Positions 52,155-61,189 of a DNA stretch of 64,000 nucleotides are shown here, piece by piece. Source of the stretch: JBBROS01 sp965213845. Its GTDB lineage: Bacteria > Pseudomonadota > Alphaproteobacteria > Acetobacterales > Acetobacteraceae. Numbering within the stretch: the stretch's first letter is position 1; each line of letters starts with the position of its first letter. Below the pieces are notes generated by a model. It was not told the origin of the DNA. It made no database searches and saw nothing but the letters and a program-made list of their open reading frames with translations. The DNA lies in assembly GCA_965213845.1 (NCBI GenBank), contig CBDCAI010000003.1, positions 310,001 through 374,000 on the forward strand. Direction: 5' to 3'. Made by a program: the position numbers and the translations under genes.

Positions 52155-54152
52155 TCACGGCGGGACCAGGTCGGTCCTGGTATGCGCCAGCACGCGCTGC
52201 AACGCCGCCGCCAGCTCGTCGATGCGATAGGGTTTCCGCAGCACCGGGACGCCCAGCGGCGCGGCAGCGGGCCCTCCGCCGGAATAGCCCGTGGTTAAGA
52301 GGACCGGCAGACCAGGCCGCCGCCGCCCGGCCTCGCGCGCCAAGGCCAGGCCGTCCATCCCGCCCGGCATCAGCACGTCGGTGAACAGCAGATCGACCGG
52401 GCGGTCGTCGGCCAGCGCGCCCAGCGCCGCCGCCGCGGTCGCCACCCGCGTCGGCCGCTGGCCCAGCTGCATCAGCATGTCCACGACCAGCGCCGCGACC
52501 TCGTCGTCGTCCTCCACCACCAGCACGGACACCCCCAGCAGCGGGATCTCCGGCGTCTCCGGCTCCGACACGTGCGCCTGGCGGGTCGCGTCCTTGGCCA
52601 CCGGCAACAGCAGCGACACGGTCGTGCCCAGCCCCTCCTCGCTCTGCAGCCGCACGCCGCCGCCGCTCTGCTTGGCGAACCCATAGACCTGCGCCAGCCC
52701 CAGCCCGGTACCCTTGCCGACCTCCTTGGTCGTGAAGAACGGCTCGAACACCCGCGCCAGCGTCTCCGGGCTCATCCCGACGCCGGTATCGCCCACCGAC
52801 AGCCGGACGAACGGCCCCGACAGGCCCTCGGCCGCCGCGGAACCGTCGAGCTTCAACACCTCCGCGCCGATCGTCAGCGTCCCGCCGCCCTCCATCGCGT
52901 CACGCGCGTTGACGGCCAGGTTCAGCAGCGACAACTCCAGCTCCTCGGGGTCCACATGCACCGGCGGCAGGCCCTGCGACAGGCGGATCTCCGTCCGGAT
53001 GTCGCCGCGCAACGTCCGGGCCAGCAGCTCTCCGGCCCCGTCGTCCAGCCACGCCGCCAGGTCGAGCGTCTTGGGCTTCAGGGATTGCCGCCGGGCCACC
53101 GTCAGCAGCCGTTTCGTCAGCTCGCCACCCCGTTGCGCAGCCCGCCGCACGCTGTCAGCCAGCTGCGCCCGGCGGCCGGGCTCGTGCACCCGCTCCATCA
53201 GCGTCAGCCCGCTCAGCACGACCTGCAGCAGGTTGTTGAAATCGTGCGCCACGCCCCCGGTCAGCTGCCCCACAGCCTCCAGCTTCTGCGCCTGCCGCAG
53301 CCGCATCTCGAGGCGGTTGCGCTCCGTCACGTCCGTGACCACGCCCAGGATGCGGAAAATCCGCCCCTCGCCCTCCCGCATCGGCGTCAATGTCGTCTCG
53401 AAGGTGCCTTGCCCCGCCGGGAAGCTCAGCTCCTCCGTGAACTCGACCCCGGTGCCCGAGGAGCGGCAGCGTTCCAGCGCCGCTCGCACGATCGCAGCCT
53501 GCCCGGCGTCCATGAAGGCCTCCGGCGGCCGGCCCGCCAGGTCCTGGTTCCGCAGCCCGGTCCGCCGCTCTCCCGCCGGGTTGTAGCCTTCGAACAGGAA
53601 CTGCCGGTCCGGCATTACCCGCACGACGAACAGCCAGATCGGGAACCCCTCGAACACCGCCCGGAACCGCGCCTCCGACTCCGCCAGCGCCCGGGTGCGG
53701 TCGCCGACCCGGCTCTCCAGCGTCTGCGTCAGGTCCCGCATGGCAAGCTGCCGGCGCCGGGCCCGGATCGCAGACCGGCCCGCGCTGCCCAGGCTTTCGG
53801 CGTTCCACGGACGTTCCAGCAACACCGCGTTGCCGAGACGCTCGATGACGTCGGCCCGCGCCTGCAGGACCGCCCGCCCCTGCAGGGACGCCTGCGCCTG
53901 CGACGGCACCAGCACGACGAACGGCAGGTCGGACCAGGGGGGTTGCCGCCCCACCCACTCCAGCAACTGCGGCAGCGCCGGCCCGTCCAGCATCTCCTCC
54001 GTCAGCACCACCGCCTGTGCCGCGTCCAGCTGGCCCACCAGCTCCGACAGATCCGCACACACGCCCGCCTGCAGGCCGGACCGCGCCAGCACGGAAGCGA
54101 TCACGGGGGCGTCCCGGCCGTGGGGCGCCAGGACGAGCAGCGGCTCCGTCAT
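52155..54152 (-). CDS. Hybrid sensor histidine kinase with N-terminal pseudo-receiver
   Basis: A 665-residue cytoplasmic hybrid kinase. An N-terminal receiver-like region (residues 1-125) has Glu52 in place of the phosphoacceptor Asp (VVLTEEML) and Arg in place of the late Lys. A PAS domain covers about 160-280. The H-box VGQLTGGVAHDFNNLLQ has His303, the N-box Asn414 lies in NLAVNARDAM, and the G-boxes are VGDTGVGM and GKGTGLGLAQVYG. A genuine receiver at about 540-660 has Asp591 (LLFTDVLMP) and RKPYR. No transmembrane helix is seen. The start ATG at 54152 lacks a clear ribosome-binding site; a GTG 12 nt upstream is possible. Confidence 0.9.
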   Translation of the reverse strand: MTEPLLVLAPHGRDAPVIASVLARSGLQAGVCADLSELVGQLDAAQAVVLTEEMLDGPALPQLLEWVGRQPPWSDLPFVVLVPSQAQASLQGRAVLQARADVIERLGNAVLLERPWNAESLGSAGRSAIRARRRQLAMRDLTQTLESRVGDRTRALAESEARFRAVFEGFPIWLFVVRVMPDRQFLFEGYNPAGERRTGLRNQDLAGRPPEAFMDAGQAAIVRAALERCRSSGTGVEFTEELSFPAGQGTFETTLTPMREGEGRIFRILGVVTDVTERNRLEMRLRQAQKLEAVGQLTGGVAHDFNNLLQVVLSGLTLMERVHEPGRRAQLADSVRRAAQRGGELTKRLLTVARRQSLKPKTLDLAAWLDDGAGELLARTLRGDIRTEIRLSQGLPPVHVDPEELELSLLNLAVNARDAMEGGGTLTIGAEVLKLDGSAAAEGLSGPFVRLSVGDTGVGMSPETLARVFEPFFTTKEVGKGTGLGLAQVYGFAKQSGGGVRLQSEEGLGTTVSLLLPVAKDATRQAHVSEPETPEIPLLGVSVLVVEDDDEVAALVVDMLMQLGQRPTRVATAAAALGALADDRPVDLLFTDVLMPGGMDGLALAREAGRRRPGLPVLLTTGYSGGGPAAAPLGVPVLRKPYRIDELAAALQRVLAHTRTDLVPP

Positions 54153-54385
54153 CGCGTCACGCACCGCCCCGGGCACCACGGGTTCAACGATGGCCGGTGC
54201 CTCCTTCGATCGAAACGAACGACACGGGGGGCTCGGCCGAAGACTGTTGAACGGACATGCTTCTACAACCTGTTCTGTCTTCTCTGGTTGCATCCGGCAG
54301 GGCCCTGCCGCCCCTCCGACACGACAAGGTGTCAGCCGGCCCGTTCCACCCCATACTCTTCCCACCGCTTGCAAGAGACCCGCCC

Positions 54386-55435
54386 ATGCGCCTCTCCGTC
54401 CTCGACCAGTCCACCGTCGTCACCGGCCGCACCCCGGCCGACAGCATCCGGGAGACGCTGCGCCTGGCCCGCCATTGCGAGGCGCTCGGCTACGACCGCT
54501 ACTGGCTGGCCGAGCACCACAACAGCGCCAGCCAGGCCGGCACCGCGCCGGAGGTGCTGATGGCCGCCGTCGCCGCCACCACGCATCGCATCCGCGTCGG
54601 CAGCGCCGGCGTCATGCTGCCGCACTACTCCAGCCTGAAAGTCGCCGAGCAGTTCCGTGTGCTGGAGGCGATCGCCCCCGGCCGCATCGACATGGGCCTG
54701 GGCCGCGCGCCCGGCTCGGACGGCCGCACCGCCTACGCCCTCAATCCCGCGGCCGACAGCGCCGCCGACCACTTCCCCTCCCAGGTGCGGGACCTGCTGC
54801 ACTGGGTGCGCGGGCAGGCCCTGGTGGAGGGCCACCCCTTCCGCGACGTGCGCGCCCAGCCCGCCGGGCCTACGGCCCCCGAGCCCTGGATCCTCGGCAG
54901 CAGCGACTACGGCGCCCAGGTCGCCGCCTATTTCGGCCTGCCCTTCTGCTTCGCCCACTTCATCACCGACGGCCGCGGCGCCGAACGGGCCCTGCACACC
55001 TACCGCCAGCAGTTCCGGCCGCACCCCGACGCCAGCGGGGCCGAGGCCACCCGACCCTTGGCCGCCATCGCGGTCTGGGCCATGGCCGCCGAAACCGAGG
55101 CCGAGGCCGAGCGGCACTTCGCCAGCAGGGCCCTATGGCGGCTCGGCCGCGACCGCGGCGTGTACGAACCCCTGCCGAGCGCCGAGGAAGCCGCGGCCTA
55201 TCCCTATTCCGACACCGAGCGCGCCCGCGTCGCCGAGGCCCGGACGCGCGCCTTCGCCGGCACGCCCGACCAGGTGGTGGCGCGCCTGCAACAGACCGCT
55301 TCGGCGCTGGATGTGAACGAGGTGGTGGTGCTCACCACCCTGCACGACGCCGCGGTCCGGCGCCGCAGCTACAGCCTACTGGCCGAAGCCGCCGGGATAA
55401 CGGCGGGTCACGCTGCCCGGATCGCCGCGGAGTGA
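54386..55435 (+). CDS. LLM class flavin-dependent oxidoreductase (MsnO8-like)
   Basis: A 349-residue luciferase-like monooxygenase that uses reduced FMN or F420. The start MRLSVLDQSTVVTGRTPADS and the motif RYWLAEHHNSASQAGTAPEV are typical of the MsnO8/YhbW group, as are GSAGVMLPHYSSLKVAEQF and DMGLGRAPGSDGRT. The ATG is preceded by AAGAGA. Its 3' end overlaps a convergent small membrane-protein gene by 60 nt. Substrate unknown. Confidence 0.92.
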   Translation: MRLSVLDQSTVVTGRTPADSIRETLRLARHCEALGYDRYWLAEHHNSASQAGTAPEVLMAAVAATTHRIRVGSAGVMLPHYSSLKVAEQFRVLEAIAPGRIDMGLGRAPGSDGRTAYALNPAADSAADHFPSQVRDLLHWVRGQALVEGHPFRDVRAQPAGPTAPEPWILGSSDYGAQVAAYFGLPFCFAHFITDGRGAERALHTYRQQFRPHPDASGAEATRPLAAIAVWAMAAETEAEAERHFASRALWRLGRDRGVYEPLPSAEEAAAYPYSDTERARVAEARTRAFAGTPDQVVARLQQTASALDVNEVVVLTTLHDAAVRRRSYSLLAEAAGITAGHAARIAAE

Positions 55436-55672
55436 CTGCCAGTGGCGGAACTTCGCCATCGCCCAGATGAACGCGCCGCCGATGATGATCACCGGCAACA
55501 CCAGCGACACGACCCAGATGGCCAGCGCGGCGATGGCGACCGAGGCCGCCAGCGCCGTCATCAGCACGGCGCCGATCAGCAGCTTGGCCGACAACGGAAC
55601 CATCGGCCGCCGGGGCGGAACGCGGAACGAGCCGTCGGGCAGCATGTCGATCACGGGCGGGGGGCGATCCAT
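55376..55672 (-). CDS. Small two-helix membrane protein of unknown function
   Basis: A 98-residue protein starting MDRPPPVIDMLPDG. Two adjacent hydrophobic segments lie in the middle (LLIGAVLMTALAASVAIAAL, and VVSLVLPVIIIGGAFIWAMA), followed by a basic Gly/Arg tail. It overlaps the end of the convergent LLM gene by 60 nt. No domain is recognised; a longer start upstream is possible but less hydrophobic. Moderate confidence that it is real. Confidence 0.65.
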   Translation of the reverse strand: MDRPPPVIDMLPDGSFRVPPRRPMVPLSAKLLIGAVLMTALAASVAIAALAIWVVSLVLPVIIIGGAFIWAMAKFRHWQSLRGDPGSVTRRYPGGFGQ

Positions 55673-55792
55673 GCCGGATGACGTGGCCTTCGAACCGCCG
55701 TGCTTCAAGACCCGGCACCCCGTCACGACAAAATCGCTTGGCACCCCGCGCCCCATCGGCAATGAGGATCGCAAAACCGGCTAGGGGTCGAG

Positions 55793-58147
55793 ATGGAATA
55801 CGAGCGGCGTTTCAAGTTCCTGTTCTGCGCGCCCTCGTTCAACAATGCGGACCTCGACTGGCTCCGGCTCCAGGCCATCGTCGCCGAGATCGAGCGCCTG
55901 GGCTTCTCCGTCCTGGTCGCCCGCAGCACCGACGACGCGGAGCTCGCGATCCAGACCGACGCCGCCATCGGCTGCATGGTGGTGGACTGGGGCAAGCGCG
56001 GCATGCTGGGCAAGCCCGCCGGCCTGATCACCCTGGTCCGCAAGCGCGGGCTCGAGCTGCCGGTGCTCGTCATGCTCCGCCGCAAGCGCCTCGAGGACAT
56101 CCCGGTGGACGTGCTGAACGCCGTGGACGGCACCATCTTCCTGTCCGAGGAGACCCCGGAGTTCGTCGCCCGCAACCTCGCCAGCCGGCTGCGCAACTAC
56201 GCCGCCACGCTGAAGACGCCATTCTTCGGCGCCCTCGTCGACTATGCCGAGCAGGGCAACCAGCTCTGGACCTGCCCCGGGCACAACGGCGGCATCTTCT
56301 ACTCCCGCAGCGCCATCGGCCGCATCTTCGTCGAGCACCTCGGCCCCGCCATCTTCCGCGACGACCTCGACAACTCCGTGCTCGACCTCGGCGACCTGCT
56401 GACGCACGAGGGCCCGGCGCTCGCCGCACAAAAGGCCGCCGCCCGCATCTTCGGCGCCGAACGCACCTATTTCGTGCTCAACGGCACATCCGCCTCCAAC
56501 AAGATGGTGCTCGGCGCCCTGGTGGCCGAAGGCGACCTCGTGCTGTTCGACCGCAACAACCACAAGGCCGCGCACCACGGCGCGCTGATGCTCGGCGGCG
56601 GCATCCCCGTCTATCTGCCCACCGACCGCAACGTCTACGGCATGGTCGGGCCCATCGACCACGCGGCGCTGGACGAGATCCGCATCCGGGAGGCCATCCG
56701 CGCCAACCCGCTGGTGACCGACCCCGACGCCTGGCAGCGCCCCCGCCCCTTCCGCGTCGCCGTCATCGAGCAGTGCACCTACGACGGCACGATCTACGAC
56801 GCCCCCACCATCCTGCGGAAGATCGGCCACCTCTGCGACTACATCCTGTTCGACGAAGCCTGGGCCGGGTTCATGAAGTTCCACCCGCTGTTCCGCCGCC
56901 GCTTCGGCATGGGCCTGGCCGGCCTCGGCCCCGACGAGCCCGGCATCATCGTCACCCAGTCCACCCACAAGCAGCTCGCCAGCTTCTCCCAGGCGTCGCA
57001 GATCCACGTGAAGGACACCCACATCAAGGGCCAGGAGCGCAGGGTCGAGCATCGGCGCTTCAACGAGAGCGTGCTGGTCCACGCGAGCACCAGCCCCTTC
57101 TACCCCCTGTTCGCCTCGCTCGATGTCGGCGCCCACATGATGAAGGGCCGCGCCGGCGAGGTGCTGTGGGACGACACCATCCGCCTCGGGATCGAGCTGC
57201 GGAAGAAGCTGCGCCTGTTCCGCCGCGAGTACCAGCAGACGGAGCTGGACCCGGCGCGCCGCTGGTTCTTCGACCCCTTCGTGCCGCACACCGTGCAATG
57301 GAGCGGGCCCGACGACGAGGCCCCGGTCGAGAAGCCGTGGGAGGACGTGCCCACCGACGACCTGGCCAGCAACCCCGCCTTCTGGGCCATCAACGGCAGC
57401 GACGCCTGGCACGGCTTCCACGACGTCCCGCCGGGCTTCGCCATGACGGACCCCAACAAGCTGACCCTGTTGATGCCCGGCTTCGACCGCGCCACCGGCA
57501 CCATCGAGCCGCATGGCATCCCCGCCGCCCTGCTGGCGGAATACCTGCGCGAGAACCGCATCGTCTGCGAGAAGAACGACCTGCACAGCATCCTGTTCCT
57601 GCTCACCCCGGGCGTCGAGAGCAGCAAGGCCGGCACCCTGCTCAGCTGGCTCGTGACCTTCAAGCGCCTGCACGACGAGAATGCCCGCCTGCAGGACGTC
57701 ATCCCCGGTTTCGTCCGCCGCCGCCCGGCCCGCTACACCGACCTCGGCCTGCGCGACCTCTGCACCCAGATGCACCGCTTCTGGCGCGACGTCGGCGTCA
57801 GCCGCCTGCAGCGCCAGCAGTTTCAGGCCGACCACCTGCCGGAGCTGGCGATGACCCCGCACGACGCCGGGCGCATGCTGGTCCGCAACAAGGTCAACTT
57901 CCTGCCGATCGACCAGATCGCCGGCCGGATCGCGGCCACCCTCATGCTGGTCTACCCGCCAGGCATCGCCACAATCGTCCCCGGCGAACGCCTGGGCGGC
58001 CGCGCGACCCCCATGATCGACTACCTGCTGGCCTTCGAGGCCGCCGAGAACACCTTTCCCGGCCTCGGCACCGAGATCCAGGGCGTCTACCGCCAGACCT
58101 CCCCAGACGGAAAGGTCCGCTACCACACCTACGTCGTCCGGGAGTGA
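55793..58147 (+). CDS. Orn/Lys/Arg decarboxylase (probable ornithine decarboxylase)
   Basis: A 784-residue fold-type I PLP decarboxylase of the SpeC/SpeF/LdcC/AdiA class. It has an N-terminal wing domain (receiver-like, about 1-130), the PLP lysine in STHKQLASFSQASQIH, the phosphate-binding VLNGTSASNKMV and aspartate in LFDEAWAGFMKFHP. The C-terminal domain is complete. It would make putrescine from ornithine or an analogous polyamine; substrate within the class is not certain from sequence. No antiporter or speB-like gene is adjacent. Confidence 0.93.
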   Translation: MEYERRFKFLFCAPSFNNADLDWLRLQAIVAEIERLGFSVLVARSTDDAELAIQTDAAIGCMVVDWGKRGMLGKPAGLITLVRKRGLELPVLVMLRRKRLEDIPVDVLNAVDGTIFLSEETPEFVARNLASRLRNYAATLKTPFFGALVDYAEQGNQLWTCPGHNGGIFYSRSAIGRIFVEHLGPAIFRDDLDNSVLDLGDLLTHEGPALAAQKAAARIFGAERTYFVLNGTSASNKMVLGALVAEGDLVLFDRNNHKAAHHGALMLGGGIPVYLPTDRNVYGMVGPIDHAALDEIRIREAIRANPLVTDPDAWQRPRPFRVAVIEQCTYDGTIYDAPTILRKIGHLCDYILFDEAWAGFMKFHPLFRRRFGMGLAGLGPDEPGIIVTQSTHKQLASFSQASQIHVKDTHIKGQERRVEHRRFNESVLVHASTSPFYPLFASLDVGAHMMKGRAGEVLWDDTIRLGIELRKKLRLFRREYQQTELDPARRWFFDPFVPHTVQWSGPDDEAPVEKPWEDVPTDDLASNPAFWAINGSDAWHGFHDVPPGFAMTDPNKLTLLMPGFDRATGTIEPHGIPAALLAEYLRENRIVCEKNDLHSILFLLTPGVESSKAGTLLSWLVTFKRLHDENARLQDVIPGFVRRRPARYTDLGLRDLCTQMHRFWRDVGVSRLQRQQFQADHLPELAMTPHDAGRMLVRNKVNFLPIDQIAGRIAATLMLVYPPGIATIVPGERLGGRATPMIDYLLAFEAAENTFPGLGTEIQGVYRQTSPDGKVRYHTYVVRE

Positions 58148-58171
58148 CCAAACCCAAATCCATACGGATTC

Positions 58172-58259
58172 GTCATGGACGGGCTTGTTCCGGCCATCCA
58201 CGCGTCGCAGGCTGACGCCCGCTGAACGGCGTGGATGACCGGGATAACCCGGTCATGAC
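58172..58259. repeat. Pair of REP-like intergenic palindromes in inverted orientation
   Basis: Copy one (58172-58205) reads GTCATGGACGGGCTTGTTCC followed by GGCCATCCACGCG; copy two (58225-58259) is its near reverse complement, containing GGCGTGGATGACC. Together they form a long inverted repeat between the decarboxylase and DUF1810 genes, and they could also stop transcription. Confidence 0.75.
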
Positions 58260-58268
58260 ACAGGCCGA

Positions 58269-58694
58269 CTACAATCCCGGCTCCGACAGCAACGCCAGCG
58301 TCCGGAGGTCCCGCCGACCCGCGAAGAACCGCGCCAGAACGGTGTCGAACACCAGCCCGGGCATGACAGCGTCGAACAGCGTCATCGACGAATGCAGCTT
58401 CATGTCGTCCGGCGCGCCGAACACCTCATGCGCCGTGCGCCCCCGCACTGCCGCCATCAGCCCGGCACACTCCAGCAATCGGCCGCCCAGCACGGGATGC
58501 GCGACATAGGCTGCGGCCTCCGCACCCCCCTGCAGGCCGAAATGCACCGCCGTCGGGCTGCGCCCGAGCCCCTGCAGCTGCGGGAACACGAACCACATCC
58601 AATGCGTGGTCTTCCGCCCGGCCCGCAGCTCCGCCAGCACCTGGGAATAGACCGGATTCTGCGCCGCCACGAACCGCCCGAGGTCGAACGCCAT
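58269..58694 (-). CDS. DUF1810 family protein
   Basis: A 141-residue DUF1810 protein. It begins FDLGRFVAAQNPVYSQVLAEL and carries the signature TTHWMWFVFPQLQGLGRS and PVLGGRLLECAGLMA. The family is cytosolic and of unknown role. Its ATG overlaps the FAD oxidoreductase stop by 1 nt (TGATG), so it is the downstream member of that run. Confidence 0.93.
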   Translation of the reverse strand: MAFDLGRFVAAQNPVYSQVLAELRAGRKTTHWMWFVFPQLQGLGRSPTAVHFGLQGGAEAAAYVAHPVLGGRLLECAGLMAAVRGRTAHEVFGAPDDMKLHSSMTLFDAVMPGLVFDTVLARFFAGRRDLRTLALLSEPGL

Positions 58695-59845
58695 CAGATC
58701 ACGTTCCGCTCCAGCAGCCTGCGGCCCGCCGGCACCCGCGCGATGTCGAGGTCCCCCAGGTTCAGCGTGCGGTATTCGCCATACAGGATCAGTTCCGCGA
58801 TTCCCCGGCCCACGCCCGGCGCCTGCATCATGCCATGCCCGCTGAACCCGTTGGCGAAGATGAGGTTGGGCGCCGCGGGCAGGCAGCCCAGTAGCCCGTT
58901 ATGGTCGAAGGTGTTCATCTCGTAATGCCCCGCCCAGGCGCCCATCACCCGAACCGCCTCGAACGCCGGCACCCGGGCCGCCAGCGCCGGCCAGACGACC
59001 TGGTCCCATTGCGCATGGTCGACCTCCAGCCCCGTGTCCTCGCTGTCGTCGGGCGGCGACCAGCCGCCGATGAACCGGTCCCCCTCCGGCCGGAACCACA
59101 CCCCGGACGTGTCGACCACCAGCGGGCAGGCCGCCAGCGTCTCGCGGCAGTGGAACACGAAGATGGACCGCTTGCGCGCCTCGACCGGCAGAACGATCCC
59201 GGCCAGGGCCGCCACATGCCGGGCCGCCGGCCCCGCCGCATTGACCACCACGTCGGCCGCCACCCGGCCCCCGTCCCGCAGCCGCACCGCCGTGATCCGC
59301 GCGCCGACCTGGTCAGGCGCCACGCGCTCCAACCCCGTCACCTCGCCCCGCACGAACGTGGCCCCCCGCCCCCGCGCCTCATCCCGGAACCGCTGCGCCA
59401 GCCCCGGCCCGTCGAACCACCCTTCGCCCGACAGCCCGAGCGCGCCGCCGTCCAGCGCCGCCGTCGAGAGCCACGGGAACCGCGCCGCCAGCGCCGCCCG
59501 GTCCAGCAGGGCCACGTCCGCCCCGGCTGCCGCCTGCAACGCATGGTTCTCGCGCAGCACCCGCATCCCTGCCGCCCCGGCCAGATACAGGTAGCCCCGC
59601 TCGTGCAGGCCCAGGCCCGCGGGCCGCAGGTACTCGATCCCGAACTGCGCCAGCCGGATGTTCACCGCGGTCGAGAACTGCTGCCGGATCGAGCTGGCCG
59701 ACAACGACGACGACGCCCGCGCATAGGTCGGGTCTCGCTCGATGACCGTCACGCGCGCGCCGCCAGCGACCAGGAAAGCGCCGATCGCGCTGCCGATCAC
59801 CCCGCCGCCGACAATGGCGACGAGCGGCCCCGCCTTGCCCGTCAC
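58694..59845 (-). CDS. FAD-dependent oxidoreductase (DAO family, sarcosine/glycine oxidase-like)
   Basis: A 383-residue flavoenzyme of the D-amino-acid oxidase fold. The dinucleotide motif is VAIVGGGVIGSAIGAFL; SASSIRQQFS, DVVVNAAGPAARHVA and NLIFANGFSGHGMMQAPGVGR are typical of the SoxB/FAD_DAO group. I placed the start at GTG (59845) just before the Rossmann strand; an earlier GTG at 59914 overlaps the phasin gene. It probably oxidises an amine or amino acid; which one is unknown. Confidence 0.88.
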   Translation of the reverse strand: MTGKAGPLVAIVGGGVIGSAIGAFLVAGGARVTVIERDPTYARASSSLSASSIRQQFSTAVNIRLAQFGIEYLRPAGLGLHERGYLYLAGAAGMRVLRENHALQAAAGADVALLDRAALAARFPWLSTAALDGGALGLSGEGWFDGPGLAQRFRDEARGRGATFVRGEVTGLERVAPDQVGARITAVRLRDGGRVAADVVVNAAGPAARHVAALAGIVLPVEARKRSIFVFHCRETLAACPLVVDTSGVWFRPEGDRFIGGWSPPDDSEDTGLEVDHAQWDQVVWPALAARVPAFEAVRVMGAWAGHYEMNTFDHNGLLGCLPAAPNLIFANGFSGHGMMQAPGVGRGIAELILYGEYRTLNLGDLDIARVPAGRRLLERNVI

Positions 59846-59879
59846 GATCGGGCCTGTCGAGGCGGGGCCGCTCAGCGGA

Positions 59880-60446
59880 TCACCCGTGCGCGCCGCCCGC
59901 GCCACCGGCCGCACCCTGGGCCGCCAGCTTCTTCACCTCGTCCAGCGCCTCGGCGAAGCGCTTGTTCAGCATCTCGACCGCCTCGCTGTTCGACCGCTGG
60001 ATCAGGTCCGCCAGCTCCCGGATGTTGGCGACCGCCCGCTCATAGGCGGCCTTCAGCAGGTCCGCCTGCCGGGCCGCGCGCGCCTGCGGGTTCTCCGGGC
60101 TGGCCATCTGCCGCATGTTCTCGGTCATCTCGGCCATCGTCTGCTGCATGATCTCCATGTGCCGCTTGGCCACTGCCTGCGCGCCCTCCAGCGCCACGCG
60201 GTTGGCCGCCGAAAGCACCTCCATGTTGCGGCGCTGCGCCGCCAGAAACGGCTCCATGCCGACCATGCCGGGCATCTTCATGTCCTGGAACAGCTTGGTG
60301 AACTCGGACATGCCGGCCATGCCCTTCTCCATCATGGCGCGGCCCATCTCCTGCGCCGAGGCGGCAGCGGTGGCGGCGCCGGTCGAGACGGCCTTTCCGG
60401 CCTCCTGCATCGCGGTCTTGGCGTGGTCGGCGGGGTCTTGTGACAT
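59880..60446 (-). CDS. Phasin family protein (polyhydroxyalkanoate granule-associated)
   Basis: A 188-residue, Met- and Ala-rich, almost wholly helical protein (Phasin_2 type). It contains EFTKLFQDMKMPGMVGMEPFL followed by AAQRRNMEVLSAANRVALEGAQAVAKRH, the typical phasin core, and a Gly/Ala-rich end. Phasins coat polyhydroxyalkanoate granules and control their size. GGGAGCG precedes the ATG. No PHA synthase gene is in the window. Confidence 0.93.
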   Translation of the reverse strand: MSQDPADHAKTAMQEAGKAVSTGAATAAASAQEMGRAMMEKGMAGMSEFTKLFQDMKMPGMVGMEPFLAAQRRNMEVLSAANRVALEGAQAVAKRHMEIMQQTMAEMTENMRQMASPENPQARAARQADLLKAAYERAVANIRELADLIQRSNSEAVEMLNKRFAEALDEVKKLAAQGAAGGAGGAHG

Positions 60447-60474
60447 CGTGTTCGCTCCCTTTGGCGGTGGTGTT

Positions 60475-61134
60475 CTACAACACCGCGGGCCCGCCGTCAG
60501 CCTCCAGCACGTCGCCGCCGGCCAGCAGGGGCGCCGGGGCCGGCAGCGGGGGCTCGGGCGCCGGGCTGCCCCGGTGGCCCGGCAGCATCTCCTCGGCCTG
60601 CACCGCCCGGTCCAGGGCGCGATCCAACGCCGCCATCACCGCCCCCATGTCCGTGGTGTCGTCCTTCTCCCAGGCGCGCAGCGCATAGGCCCACACGGCC
60701 GCCAGCCCCGGCACGCGCAGCGCCCCCGCGGCGCCGCCGGCCGGCACGCCTGCCGCATCCAGCATCCACCGCATGCTCCGCAACGTGGCGCCACCCAGCA
60801 TCAGCGCCGTCCCCGGATCGAAGCGCAGCGCGTCCATCAGCGACAGCACCCCGGCCCGGTGCCGCTGCAGCACGTCGAACCGGGCCATCAGCAGGTCGAA
60901 CAGCTTTTCCCGCGGCAGGCCCGTCTTCGGGCACGCGGCGAGTGCCGCCTGGTCGGCCAGCCGCCCGAACGTCAGCAGGACCGCGGTCTTGCCCGGAAAC
61001 CGCGCCCGCACCGCCGCGACATCCAGCCCGGCCTCGCGCGCCGCCTCCACCAGGTTCACGTCGCCCCAGCCCACCAGGCCCGCCTGCTCGAACACTGCGG
61101 CAACCAGTCTTTCGTCTATCGCTTGCGTATCCAT
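60475..61134 (-). CDS. COQ9/TetR-fold protein
   Basis: A 219-residue helical protein. The first 50 residues look like a TetR helix-turn-helix (VNLVEAAREAGLDVAAVRARFPGK), and the rest matches the COQ9/TetR C-terminal fold, ending in a proline-rich tail. In this lineage COQ9-like proteins assist ubiquinone synthesis by binding lipid intermediates; a true TetR repressor is the alternative. It neighbours a UbiK-like gene, favouring the COQ9 reading. The start MDTQAID was chosen over an in-frame TTG at 61152. Confidence 0.7.
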   Translation of the reverse strand: MDTQAIDERLVAAVFEQAGLVGWGDVNLVEAAREAGLDVAAVRARFPGKTAVLLTFGRLADQAALAACPKTGLPREKLFDLLMARFDVLQRHRAGVLSLMDALRFDPGTALMLGGATLRSMRWMLDAAGVPAGGAAGALRVPGLAAVWAYALRAWEKDDTTDMGAVMAALDRALDRAVQAEEMLPGHRGSPAPEPPLPAPAPLLAGGDVLEADGGPAVL

Positions 61135-61189
61135 TCCCCCGACATAAGCCAAAATCGGCCGGATGCCAGGGGGGAGGAGCCGCCTCCTG

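Noticed and set aside
54184..54258. 24-residue MSVQQSS peptide frame upstream of the hybrid kinase
   Set aside because: Considered as a leader peptide; no ribosome-binding site or attenuator structure supports it.
55720..55792. Possible sigma54 promoter (TGGCAC) upstream of the decarboxylase
   Set aside because: The -24 half matches, but the -12 TTGC half is absent at the required spacing.
55781..58201. Minus-strand open frame of about 800 codons opposite the decarboxylase
   Set aside because: The opposite strand encodes a full-length PLP decarboxylase with all motifs; the antisense product has shadow composition and no motif.
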